Counted from the first letter of the stretch, positions 11,553-22,210 are shown. The stretch: DNA of 64,000 nucleotides from Nemertoderma westbladi (GCA_032718475.1 JAUCBJ010009133.1:1-64000), one strand, 5' to 3'. Translations and numbers: made by a program. The notes: generated by a model from the letters alone, not told the origin.

Positions 11553-11682
11553 ACTGACTGTCAGTGGTAGTCATAGGCCTCTAAACAGGCCCTTCTTTCT
11601 TTATTTATTATTTTTTTTATTATCGGTATCGGTGTAGGAATTATTCATTTTGTTCTATTAATAAAGTGCCTGTAAAAGAGTA
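10003..11682 (+). mobile_element. RLE-type LINE copy C, 5'-truncated, inside the satellite
   Basis: This copy starts abruptly in the RT palm just before WFADDG, directly after satellite, and ends in a 3' UTR (11553-11682) containing AATAAA, after which satellite resumes. The translated region has two frames, 10003-10527 and 10539-11552, joined by a one-base shift near 10430. The 3' UTR (CATAGGCCTCTAAACAGGCC and following) recurs in inverted orientation at 15.9-16.1 kb, where it is longer and ends in a poly-A tail. Copy C therefore lacks the last part of the 3' end. Confidence 0.75.
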
Positions 11683-14579
11683 TTATAGCAACCAATGGTA
11701 AGTTAGTACTGATTATAGCAACCAATGGTAAGTTAGTACTGAGTATAGCAACATATTGTAAGTTAGTACTGATTATAGCAACCAATGGTAAGTTAGTACT
11801 GAGTATAGCAACCAATGGTAAGTTAGTACTAATTATAGCAACCAATGGTAAGTTAGTACTGATTATAGCAACCATTGGTAAGTTAGTACTGATTATAGCA
11901 ACCATTGGTAAGTTAGTACTGATTATAGCAACCAATTGTAAGTTAGTACTGATTATAGCAACATATTGTAAGATAGTACTGAGTATAGCAACCAATGGTA
12001 AGTTAGTACTGATTATAGCAACCAATGGTAAGTTAGTACTGATTATAGCAACCAATGGTAAGTTAGTACTGATTATAGCAACCAATGGTAAGTTAGTACT
12101 GATTATAGCAACCTATGGTAAGTTAGTACTGATTATAGCAACCAATGGTAAGTTAGTACTGAGTATAGCAACCAATGGTAAGTTAGTACTGAGTATAGCA
12201 ACCAATTGTAAGTTAGTACTGAGTATAGCAACCAATGGTAAGTTAGTACTGATTATAGCAACCAATGGTAAGTTAGTACTGATTATAGCAACCAATGGTA
12301 AGTTAGTACTGATTATAGCAACCAATGGTAAGTTAGTACTGATTATAGCAACCAATGGTAAGTTAGTACTGAGTATAGCAACCAATGGTAAGTTAGTACT
12401 GAGTATAGCAACCAATTGTAAGTTAGTACTGAGTATAGCAACCAATGGTAAGTTAGTACTGATTATAACAACCAATTGTAAGTTAGTAATGAGTATAGCA
12501 ACCAATGGTAAGTTAGTACTGATTATAGCAACATATTGTAAGTTAGTACTGAGTATAGCAACCAATGGTAAGTTAGTACTGATTATAGCAACCAATGGTA
12601 AGTTAGTACTGATTATAGCAACCAATGGTAAGTTAGTACTGATTATAGCAACCAATGGTAAGTTAGTACTGAGTATAGCAACCAATGGTAAGTTAGTACT
12701 GATTATAGCAACCAATGGTAAGTTAGTACTGAGTATAGCAACCAATGGTAAGTTAGTACTGAGTATAGCAACCAATGGTAAGTTAGTACTGAGTATAGCA
12801 ACCAATGGTAAGTTAGTACTGAGTATAGCAACCAATGGTAAGTTAGTACTGATTATAGCAACATATTGTAAGTTAGTACTGATTATAGCAACCAATGGTA
12901 AGTTAGTACTGATTATAGCAACCAATGGTAAGTTAGTACTGATTATAGCAACCAATGGTAAGTTAGTACTGAGTATAGCAACCAATGGTAAGTTAGTACT
13001 GATTATAGCAACATATTGTAAGTTAGTACTGAGTATAGCAACCAATGGTAAGTTAGTACTGATTATAGCAACCAATGGTAAGTTAGTACTGATTATAGCA
13101 ACCAATGGTAAGTTAGTACTGATTATAGCAACCAATGGTAAGTTAGTACTGAGTATAGCAACCAATGGTAAGTTAGTACTGAGTATAGCAACCAATGGTA
13201 AGTTAGTACTGATTATAGCAACCAATGGTAAGTTAGTACTGAGTATAGCAACCAATGGTAAGTTAGTACTGAGTATAGCAACCAATGGTAAGTTAGTACT
13301 GAGTATAGCAACCAATGGTAAGTTAGTACTGAGTATAGCAACCAATGGTAAGTTAGTACTGATTATAGCAACATATTGTAAGTTAGTACTGATTATAGCA
13401 ACCAATGGTAAGTTAGTACTGAGTATAGCAACCAATGGTAAGTTAGTACTGAGTATAGCAACCAATGGTAAGTTAGTACTGATTATAGCAACCATTGGTA
13501 AGTTAGTACTGATTATAGCAACCAATGGTAAGTTAGTACTGAGTATAGCAACCAATGGTAAGTTAGTACTGAGTATAGCAACCAATGGTAAGTTAGTACT
13601 GAGTATAGCAACCAATGGTAAGTTAGTACTGAGTATAGCAACCAATGGTAAGTTAGTACTGATTATAGCAACATATTGTAAGTTAGTACTGATTATAGCA
13701 ACCAATGGTAAGTTAGTACTGATTATAGCAACATATTGTAAGTTAGTACTGATTATAGCAACCAATTGTAAGTTAGTACTGATTATAGCAACATATTGTA
13801 AGTTAGTACTGATTATAGCAACCAATGGTAAGTTAGTACTGATTATAGCAACCATTGGTAAGTTAGGACTGAGTATAGCAACCAATGGTAAGTTAGTACT
13901 GATTATAGCAACCAATGGTAAGTTAGCATTAATTAATATATATATAGATATATAGTATATAAAAGCGACCAATAATGGTAAGTTAGTACTGAGTATAGCA
14001 ACCATTGGTAAGTTAGTACTGATTATAGCAACCAATGGTAAGTTAGTACTGATTATAGCAACCAATTGTAAGTTAGTACTGAGTATAGCAACCATTGGTA
14101 AGTTAGTACTGATTATAGCAACCAATGGTAAGTTAGTACTGATTATAGCAACATATTGTAAGTTAGTACTGAGTATAGCAACCAATTGTAAGTTAGTACT
14201 CATTATAGCAACATATTGTAAGTTAGTACTGATTATAGCAACCAATGGTAAGTTAGTACTGATTATAGCAACCAATGGTAAGTTAGTACTGAGTATAGCA
14301 ACCAATGGTAAGTTAGTACTGATTATAGCAACCAATTGTAAGTTAGTAAGTACTGAGTATAGCAACCAATGGTAAGTTAGTACTGATTATAGCAACATAT
14401 TGTAAGTTAGTACTGATTATAGCAACCAATGGTAAGTTAGTACTGATTATAGCAACCAATGGTAAGTTAGTACTGAGTATAGCAACCAATGGTAAGTTAG
14501 TACTGATTATAGCAACCAATTGTAAGTTAGTACTGAGTATATCAACCAATTGTAAGTTAGTACTGAGTATAGCAACCAA
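11683..14579 (+). repeat. 30-bp satellite, block 2
   Basis: About 96 units of the same satellite. A third variant, with ACATATTG instead of ACCAATGG, marks units at about 12.53, 12.86, 13.01, 13.37, 13.67, 13.73 and 13.79 kb. The pattern between them repeats with about 480-510 bp spacing, a higher-order structure. One 60-bp AT-rich variant unit lies at 13,926-13,975. The 750-codon minus-strand frame and 488-codon plus-strand frame here are repeat artefacts. Confidence 0.95.
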
Positions 14580-14869
14580 TTTTTTTTTTTTAGTTTTTTA
14601 ATACGAATTTATTATTTTTAAACATATGATGATTTGGAAGAATTGAACAAATTAATTTACACATGATTGTAACTACGTAGCCTAGTGCAAGAGTAGTATT
14701 CGTCACCACCCGTCACCAAGCAACAGTACCGCATTTTGTACAGTTAGGCCTACTGCAGTACTGTTTGGATCAAGCTGCCCACAGTTTACGATTGAACCGG
14801 AATTGCGGTTGCTGTGTCAGCATTTGACAGCGTGATGGAGGTCTCCGCAATTTCGTGGTGAACCGGACG
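14580..14869 (-). mobile_element. 3' end of a related RLE-type LINE, severely 5'-truncated
   Basis: On the minus strand this segment begins in the last 27 codons of a LINE ORF (RPVHHEIAETSITLSNADTA, then a stop), runs through a 3' UTR and ends in an A-rich tail (T-rich at 14,580-14,600 on the plus strand). The C-terminus parallels RPVYHQVSADSIRLTNADTN of copy C, so it is a sister subfamily. TATAGCAACCAAT lies on both sides, but because the flanks are satellite this cannot be proven to be a target-site duplication. Confidence 0.65.
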
Positions 14870-15882
14870 TATAGCAACCAATGGTAAGTTAGTACTGAGT
14901 ATAGCAACCAATTGTAAGTTAGTACTGAGTATAGCAACCAATTGTAAGTTAGTACTGATTATAGCAACATATTGTAAGTTAGTACTGATTATAGCAACCA
15001 ATGGTAAGTTAGTATTGATTATAGCAACCAATTGTAAGTTAGTACTGATTATAGCAACCAATGGTAAGTTAGTACTGATTATAGCAACCAATGGTAAGTT
15101 AGTACTGATTATAGCAACATATTGTAAGTTAGTACTGATTATAGCAACCAATGGTAAGTTAGTACTGAGTATAGCAACCAATTGTAAGTTAGTACTGATT
15201 ATAGCAACCAATGGTAAGTTAGTACTGATTATAGCAACATATTGTAAGTTAGTACTGATTATAGCAACCAATGGTAAGTTAGTACTGAGTATAGCAACCA
15301 ATGGTAAGTTAGTACTGAGTATATCAATCAATTGTAAGTTAGTACTGCTTATAGCAACCAATGGTAAGTTAGCACTAATTAATATATATATAGATATATA
15401 GTATATAAAAGCGACCAATAATGGTAACTTAGTACTGAGTATAGCAACCATTGGTAAGTTAGTACTGATTATAGCAACCAATGGTAAGTTAGTACTGATT
15501 ATAGCAACCAATTGTAAGTTAGTACTGATTATAGCAACCAATGGTAAGTTAGTACTGATTATAGCAACCAATGGTAAGTTAGTACTGATTATAGCAACAT
15601 ATTGTAAGTTAGTACTGATTATAGCAACCAATGGTAAGTTAGTACTGAGTATAGCAACCAATGGTAAGTTAGTACTGAGTATATCAATCAATTGTAAGTT
15701 AGTACTGCTTATAGCAACCAATGGTAAGTTAGCACTAATTAATATATATATAGATATATAGTATATAAAAGCGACCAATAATGGTAACTTAGTACTGAGT
15801 ATAGCAACCATTGGTAAGTTAGTACTGATTATAGCAACCAATGGTAAGTTAGTACTGATTATAGCAACCAATTGTAAGTTAG
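14870..15882 (+). repeat. 30-bp satellite, block 3
   Basis: About 33 units. Two copies of a 360-bp stretch (near 15,060-15,420 and 15,420-15,780) each contain one 60-bp AT-rich variant unit (15,371 and 15,731) plus a TATATCAATCAATTG unit, showing recent unequal exchange. Confidence 0.95.
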
Positions 15883-16131
15883 TTTTTTTTTTTTTTTTTT
15901 AAGTTACTAGTTTATTATATAATTTGCACAATATCAGCATAACTCTTTTACAGGCACTTTATTAATAGAACAAAATGAATAATTCCTACACCGATACCGA
16001 TAATAAAAAAAATAATAAATAAAGAAAGAAGGGCCTGTTTAGAGGCCTATGACTACCACTGACAGTCAGTCTAGCCGGTGTTGGTATCAGCGTTAGTCAG
16101 GCGAATCGAGTCTGCGGACACCTGATGATAA
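15883..16131 (-). mobile_element. 3' end of the RLE-type LINE family of copy C, with poly-A tail
   Basis: The minus strand begins at TATCATCAGGTGTCCGCAGA, the same position as near the end of copy C, and continues through the stop, the shared 3' UTR with AATAAA, and on to a tail of about 18 A. Beyond the point where copy C stops it adds about 40 bases, so it shows the true 3' end. TAAGTTAG occurs at both junctions and could be a duplication, though it is also part of the satellite unit. Confidence 0.8.
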
Positions 16132-16437
16132 GTTAGTACTGATTATAGCAACCAATTGTAAGTTAGTACTGATTATAGCAACCAATGGTAAGTTAGTACT
16201 GAGTATAGCAACCAATGGTAAATTAGTACTAAGTATAGCAACCAATGGTAAGTTAGTACTGATTATAGCAACCAATGGTAAGTTAGTACTGATTATAGCA
16301 ACCAATGGTAAGTTAGTACTGATTATAGCAACCAATGGTAAGTTAGTACTAATTAATATATATATAGATATATAGTATATAAAAGCGACCAATAATGGTA
16401 AGTTAGTACTGAGTATAGCAACCAATGGTAAGTTAGT
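16132..16437 (+). repeat. 30-bp satellite, block 4
   Basis: About ten units including one 60-bp AT-rich variant at 16,348-16,396. The block is cut on the right by the 3' tail of the APE-type LINE. Confidence 0.95.
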
Positions 16438-19400
16438 AGATAGATAGATAGATAGATTTATTTATACATTATGTAAAAACAATAACAAATACACCAAACA
16501 ATGTACCGGTATAAAGGTATTGTCCAACATAACATATAGGATTACCCCTAAAGCTTTGCAGCTTATTTCCAAGGGGGTCCTTTATGTTACTTGGTTACAA
16601 ATACAATATTACACTACGCTAACCTAAAACCAATATAAAACGTAATTACACTATGTACATGTACAACTTTACCGAGAGCGTGACAATGTCCGACTCAACG
16701 ATAAAGATGTAATGTACAGAACAATTTATTATAAACGTAATTACAGTATAAATAGTAAATAATTAATAAACTAATAACTTACTGTAGGACTATTGTACCT
16801 ATTTTTACATTGCACACGGAGATGAGATTTAACTGCAGATTTAAAAGAATGTTGATTATTTAGGTTTTTAATTTCATTAGGCAGAGCGTTCCAATTTTTA
16901 ATGCCGTTAAAAAAGAAAGTATCAGACTCTAAGGATTTACAATTCGGGAGGTAGAAGTTTGAAGCACTAGCTCTGGTACTGTAAGAGTGTGTATCGCGTA
17001 CTCTGTTGAATTTTTGTTTTAGGTAATTGGGACATTTACCATTATACACTTTATGCACATGGTTAAGGCGTAGCTGCTTAACTCTACTATCTAAGTTAAG
17101 TAGTCCAGATTCAGAAAAGTCATCTGGAGTTAGGTGGTGCCTAGGTTTGTAGTCTTTAATAAATCGTACTACTTTATTCTGAGCTACTTGTAATTTACAT
17201 TTAAGCTGTTTGGTTAAGCCTTCATACCAAGAAGAGCACGCATAGTCCATGTGACACTGTATTAAAGAAGAGCAAAGTAACTTGCGGGAGTCGGTGTTCA
17301 AACTATTTTTATTTCTGTATAGAAACCTAAGCCTACTGTTAACTTTCGAGAAAATATTTTTCACTGTACTTTCTCCTGATAAGCAGTTATCCAATGTGGC
17401 GCCTAAATATTTAACTTCCTTTTTATTTTCAATCTTATGTCCATTACTAGTGACTTCAAACTTAGTTACCTTCTTTAACTTTCTTTTGGAACCAAACAAA
17501 ATACTTTCAGTTTTACCGTAGTGAATGGATAGCTTATTATCAACCAACCACTCATTACAGGATTCTAGAACTGCACTTAACTTTTGGGAAATATGGATAG
17601 GATCTTTATGAGAGAAAATAAGAGCACTGTCGTCGGCATATAAAATGAGTTTAAAATCGGGATCTATACTACTTATCATATCATTTACATAGCATACAAA
17701 AAGCAGAGGACCTAATATACTACCTTGCGGTACACCATAGGTAATCTCTTGTACAGTAGACAGCGATTTGCTAATGACTACAGTTTGACCTCTGTCTGAC
17801 AGGTAGGACTTGAACCAGTCTACACCCATCAGGCCTAACTTACCAAGCAGAATTTCGTGATCTACAGTATCGAAAGCCTTTTGTAGGTCCAACATTACCA
17901 TACCAGTATATAAACCCTTTGCGTTATTACATCTAATTGTATCAGTTAAGTTAATAAGGCAGGTGTCTGTAGAATATGATTTACGAAAACCGGACTGAAG
18001 TTCATAGATCAGATTTAGCCTACTAAGATGTGCCTCCAGCTGTAGAAAAACAGAACGTTCTAGAATTTTAGATACAATACTTAAGATACTAACAGGTCTG
18101 TAATTACAGGGTTCTACTTTACTATTCTTTTTATACAGAGGAACAACCTTAGCTAATTTCAGTTCGTCTGGTACTACATTATCTACGATAGAGTAATTAA
18201 TAATAAAAGTAATAGGCACTTTAAGTACTTCAGCACCATCCTTAAGAAAACGGGCAGGTATTAGATCTAGACCGGTACTTTTTGAAGCTGATAGGCTTAG
18301 TAGATTTTTAAAAACGAAATCCTCAGAAACGGGTTTTAAAAATAACTTTTCTGAATTTTGTAACTTTTCTAAATAAAAATTATTTAGAGTTTCGGACCCT
18401 ATACTATATTTATTACTTGATAACGGTAACTTCTTAACTAAATTAGAGGCAACATTAGTAAAATAATTATTAAATAAATTACTAACTAGAGTATGATCAT
18501 GAATCAGCTCACCGTTATCTTGCAGAACAATATTCGATTTAGATTTAAGGTTTTTATAACCTAAAGATTTTAGGGTAGACCATAGACTTTTTGGATTATC
18601 TTTATTCTCACTTATTTTGTTGTACAAATATTCAGATTTAGCTTTTTTTATTTCCCGTTGGACAAGGTTTCTATATTTGCAGTAATTATTATAATCAGCT
18701 AAAACACGGTATTTCCTAAATTTATACAAATAGTTATCTCTTTCTCTGATATTACTAAGAATACCCGAGGTCATCCAGGGCTCAGTGCGTTGTTTAAGAC
18801 TAATTTCTTTAATTGGTGCTACAGTATTAAGTGCCTTTAAAAATATATCTTTAAAAACAGTGTACGCAAGGTTAATGTCAGCGGCCTTAAAACAGGGTTC
18901 CCAGTCAGAATTAACTAACAAACTTAAAAAGCGTTCCTTGCTGTAATTTTTCATAGACCTAACTGTTACTGTTTTATGATCCCCGAAAAAAGATTTTTGT
19001 GTCTTTCTTGTGCAAAAAACTATAAAATGATCGCTTAGACCTATAGGTAAAACCCCAGATTGAGAAATAATATCGGTATTATTACAAAGGATGTGATCTA
19101 GTAAAGTAGAAGTTTTACTGGTAATTCTGGTAGAATCTCGAATAATTTGTTTTAAACCAAACAAATTTAAAATACTTTGGTACTGTTTACAGATGGGGGA
19201 TGCTTTGTGATGGTAACAGATATTAAAATCACCTAAGAAATATATTTCACAGTCTGACCTAAGATTACATAAAATTGTATTTTCAAAATTTTGCAAAAAA
19301 TCTGATTGTTTAGGGGGCCGATATAAAGTACCGATTAAAATAGGTTTAGTTTTAGGAAGTAAAAGTTCCACCAGTAAAACTTCGTCACAAGTCTCTAAAT

Positions 19401-20353
19401 CTTCCCTACGATTAAAAGCTAAATCACATCGAATGTAAGTACAGACACCACCACCGTGTCTGTCCCTATCCTTACGTAAAACTACGTAATTATCAATATA
19501 AATTTCTCCATCAGAAACACTATCATCAAGCCAAGTTTCAGAGATTGTTAAAACTGCTGGGTTGGATTTATTGATTAAAATACGAATTTCGGAAAGTTTT
19601 GGAAGCAGAGATCGTGCGTTTAAGTGCAAAAAATGCAGACCTTTTTTCTTAAAAAAATTAAAAGTTTCACTCTCAGCATCACTTGGAGTTTGCAGAGGCG
19701 ATGTGAGAAATGAATCGTCGGTTTCTGATTCTAAAATTGTATCATGAAAGGGAAGTTCGGTAAAAATACAGCTATTGCAGAGAAAACTTGGTTCAAGATT
19801 GTTTCTGGTGGAGAATAAATTACTGCGTTTCCTACGGTAACATTTTAAATGTACAAATGTGTCACAACTCTCGCATTGGACGATCTTACTCCGAGAGTTT
19901 GTTCCTCGTTGACAGACGGGACAGTTGATCTTCGGGGCCCGCGTCCTGCTGGGTCCTGGGTTGGTCTCAATATCCCCAGCCAGAGACAGTAGACAGAGTT
20001 TAGCGATTAGGCCTCTAGATCGTGGAGAGGAGACCCAAGATCTTCTTCCCCGACGAGAGCAGTAGAGGCTAAATCCACTCGTCGACCACATCTCCGTCGA
20101 TTCGGCGCGGCAGTTCGAAACGGTAGCGACAGGGTGTTCCGCAAACCAGTCCAATACGGGTATTGGGTGGGTTGCAGGGTTACCCCGCGGATCGGATGGT
20201 TCTGCCACAACGAAACGACCCAGAACGATGAAAACTGTGGAGATTAAGAGCGGGGACATTGTGCTGTGTGGCTGTAGTCTGACTCAGGGATAAAAACTGT
20301 ATAGGCCTAGTACCGGTATCTTTCTTGGTCTTATTGTCGGCAGGCCTACAGCT
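16436..20353 (-). mobile_element. Apparently intact APE-type LINE (CR1/L2-like group) within the satellite
   Basis: A 3.9-kb minus-strand element interrupts the satellite: plus-strand satellite ends at GTTAGTA (16,437) and resumes at TACTGATTATAG (20,354), so almost no target was lost. It has a short 5' UTR (20,260-20,345), one long ORF, a 3' UTR (16,458-16,770) and a TAGA-type microsatellite tail at 16,436-16,457. Microsatellite 3' tails in place of poly-A are usual for CR1/L2-type elements. It is the only full-length LINE here with no break in its frame. Confidence 0.8.
16771..20259 (-). CDS. LINE polyprotein: signal-like N-terminus, 2A motif, PHD finger, AP endonuclease, reverse transcriptase (1162 aa)
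   Basis: The frame starts at ATG 20,259. Residues 1-19 are hydrophobic like a signal peptide. Residues 88-103 end in the 2A ribosome-skipping motif GDIETNPGP, which would release the first 102 residues during translation. Residues 113-164 form a C4HC3 PHD-type finger (C113, C116, C129, C132, H137, C140, C161, C164). Residues about 206-418 are an apurinic-type endonuclease with LHLNARSL, ETW (E241), GDFN (343-346) and SDH (409-411). The reverse transcriptase spans about 690-960, with DLQKAFDTVD, GVPQGSILGPLLF and YADD at 874-877. Its role is to nick target DNA and copy its RNA there. The order and C-terminal WNALPNEI block place it in the CR1/L2/Daphne-like group; the exact clade is unsure. 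No stop or shift interrupts it, so it may be active. Confidence 0.9.
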   Translation of the reverse strand: MSPLLISTVFIVLGRFVVAEPSDPRGNPATHPIPVLDWFAEHPVATVSNCRAESTEMWSTSGFSLYCSRRGRRSWVSSPRSRGLIAKLCLLSLAGDIETNPGPSRTRAPKINCPVCQRGTNSRSKIVQCESCDTFVHLKCYRRKRSNLFSTRNNLEPSFLCNSCIFTELPFHDTILESETDDSFLTSPLQTPSDAESETFNFFKKKGLHFLHLNARSLLPKLSEIRILINKSNPAVLTISETWLDDSVSDGEIYIDNYVVLRKDRDRHGGGVCTYIRCDLAFNRREDLETCDEVLLVELLLPKTKPILIGTLYRPPKQSDFLQNFENTILCNLRSDCEIYFLGDFNICYHHKASPICKQYQSILNLFGLKQIIRDSTRITSKTSTLLDHILCNNTDIISQSGVLPIGLSDHFIVFCTRKTQKSFFGDHKTVTVRSMKNYSKERFLSLLVNSDWEPCFKAADINLAYTVFKDIFLKALNTVAPIKEISLKQRTEPWMTSGILSNIRERDNYLYKFRKYRVLADYNNYCKYRNLVQREIKKAKSEYLYNKISENKDNPKSLWSTLKSLGYKNLKSKSNIVLQDNGELIHDHTLVSNLFNNYFTNVASNLVKKLPLSSNKYSIGSETLNNFYLEKLQNSEKLFLKPVSEDFVFKNLLSLSASKSTGLDLIPARFLKDGAEVLKVPITFIINYSIVDNVVPDELKLAKVVPLYKKNSKVEPCNYRPVSILSIVSKILERSVFLQLEAHLSRLNLIYELQSGFRKSYSTDTCLINLTDTIRCNNAKGLYTGMVMLDLQKAFDTVDHEILLGKLGLMGVDWFKSYLSDRGQTVVISKSLSTVQEITYGVPQGSILGPLLFVCYVNDMISSIDPDFKLILYADDSALIFSHKDPIHISQKLSAVLESCNEWLVDNKLSIHYGKTESILFGSKRKLKKVTKFEVTSNGHKIENKKEVKYLGATLDNCLSGESTVKNIFSKVNSRLRFLYRNKNSLNTDSRKLLCSSLIQCHMDYACSSWYEGLTKQLKCKLQVAQNKVVRFIKDYKPRHHLTPDDFSESGLLNLDSRVKQLRLNHVHKVYNGKCPNYLKQKFNRVRDTHSYSTRASASNFYLPNCKSLESDTFFFNGIKNWNALPNEIKNLNNQHSFKSAVKSHLRVQCKNRYNSPTVSY

Positions 20354-20717
20354 ACTGATTATAGTATATAGATTATAGTACTGATTATAGCAACCAATGG
20401 TAAGTTAGTACTAATTAATATATATATAGATATATAGTATATAAAAGCGACCAATAATGGTAAGTTAGTACTGAGTATAGCAACCAATGGTAAGTTAGTA
20501 CTGCTTATAGCAACCAATGGTAAGTTAGTACTAATTAATATATATATAGATATATAGTATATAAAAGCGACCAATAATGGTAAGTTAGTACTGAGTATAG
20601 CAACCAATGGTAAGTTAGTACTGCTTATAGCAACCAATGGTAAGTTAGTACTAATTAATATATATATAGATATATAGTATATAAAAGCGACCAATAATGG
20701 TAAGTTAGTACTGATTA
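20354..20717 (+). repeat. 30-bp satellite, block 5, with 120-bp higher-order unit
   Basis: Three copies of a 120-bp unit, each made of the 60-bp AT-rich variant plus two ordinary 30-bp units (starts near 20,405, 20,525 and 20,645). Each AT-rich unit includes TATATAAAAGCGACC. Confidence 0.95.
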
Positions 20718-20837
20718 TTTAAACCCATTAGATTCTAGAACCAAATAAATAGTAAATTGTAGTGAAATGAGGCGAAAATAAATATAAAAGTTGTATGAAA
20801 CTTTAACATCACCAATAATTATTTATTTATCTCACAG

Positions 20838-20976
20838 ACGGACTAACAACTAAACGACGAGCGCGGATTAAACGGAGAAGTTTACCTAAACTTCCATGGG
20901 ATGAAGCAGAAACTATTTATTACGGGCAAATTCACGATACAAACAGACAGTATAGGAGCCCCAGGTTCAAGATGGG
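20838..20976 (+). other. Possible coding exon of unknown gene
   Basis: A pyrimidine-rich acceptor (TTATTTATCTCACAG) ends at 20,837 and a strong donor (GATGGG|GTGAGT) follows 20,976. The 139 bases between are open in one frame for 45 codons (phase 2 start), with a charged protein-like composition: TKRRARIKRRS, then WDEAETIYYGQIHDTNRQYR. I do not recognise the protein. The donor and the last 44 bases of the exon are reproduced in each unit of the 83-bp tandem repeat that follows. It could be a host exon or chance; no neighbouring exon was found. Confidence 0.35.
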
Positions 20977-21597
20977 GTGAGTAGAGTACCCGGGCCAGAT
21001 AGGGTTAATAACTTACACGATACAAACAGACAGTATAGGAGCCCCAGGTTCAAGATGGGGTGAGTAGAGTACCCGGGCCAGATAGGGTTAATAACTTACA
21101 CGATACAAACAGACAGTATAGGAGCCCCAGGTTCAAGATGGGGTGAGTAGAGTACCCGGGCCAGATAGGGTTAATAACTTACACGATACAAACAGACAGT
21201 ATAGGAGCCCCAGGTTCAAGATGGGGTGAGTAGAGAACCCGGGCCAGATAGGGTTAATAACTTACACGATACAAACAGACAGTATAGGAGCCCCAGGTTC
21301 AAGATGGGGTGAGTAGAGTACCCGGGCCAGATAGGGTTAATAACTTGCACGATACAAACAGACAGTATAGGAGCCCCAGGTTCAAGATGGGGTGAGTAGA
21401 GTACCCGGGCCAGATAGGGTTAATAACTTACACGATACAAACAGACAGTATAGGAGCCCCAGGTTCAAGATGGGGTGAGTAGAGTACCCGGGCCAGATAG
21501 GGTTAATAACTTACACGATACAAACAGACAGTATAGGAGCCCCAGGTTCAAGATGGGGTGAGTAGAGTACCCGGGCCAGATAGGGTTAATAACTTCT
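20933..21597 (+). repeat. 83-bp tandem repeat (8 copies)
   Basis: Eight nearly identical 83-bp units beginning CACGATACAAACAGACAG. The first unit overlaps the end of the possible exon at 20,838-20,976. Each unit contains the exon end plus GTGAGT donor and about 39 bases of the intron side (ending GGGTTAATAACTTA). Copies differ by only one or two bases, so the array is young. Confidence 0.95.
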
Positions 21598-21694
21598 ATA
21601 TAATTTAGCTTGAATGATGGTTTCATTAATAATAATGCTGTTTTACTTTAGTTAATACTATTTTATTCCAAAATTGTAACATTACTCAACGCAA

Positions 21695-22210
21695 TGACGC
21701 AATGAGCAATAACGAGCAAGAATGAGCAACAACGAGCAATAATAAAGTACAACAACGAGCAACAATGACCAACAACGAGCAACAATGAGCAACAATGAGC
21801 AACAATGAGCAACAACGAGCAACAATGAGCAACAATGAGCAACAACGAGCAACAACGAGCAATAATAAAGTACAACAACGAGTAACAATGAGCAACAACG
21901 AGCAACAATGAGCAACAACGTGCAACAATGAGCAACAACGAGCAACAATGAGCAACAACGAGCAACAATGAGCAACAACGAGCAACAATGAGCAACAACG
22001 AGCAACAATGAGCAACAACGAGCAACAATGAGCAACAACGAGCAACAATGAGCAACAACGAGCAACAATGAGCAACAACGGGCAACAATGAGCAACAACG
22101 AGCAACAATGAGCAACAACGAGCAACAATGAGCAACAACGAGCGACAAAGAGCAACAACGAGCAACAATGAGCAGCAACGAGCTACAATGAGCAATAACG
22201 AGCAACGTAG
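21695..22210. repeat. 20-bp tandem repeat (AACAACGAGCAACAATGAGC)
   Basis: About 25 copies of a 20-bp unit made of two similar 10-bp halves, with a few AATAAAGTAC interruptions. Three minus-strand frames are open across it only because the repeat lacks stops; they encode Leu/Cys/Ser runs and are not genes. Confidence 0.95.

Noticed and set aside
12113-14365. 750-codon minus-strand frame and long plus-strand frames in the satellite
   Set aside because: They consist only of 10-residue repeats that follow from a stop-free 30-bp unit, and both strands are equally open.
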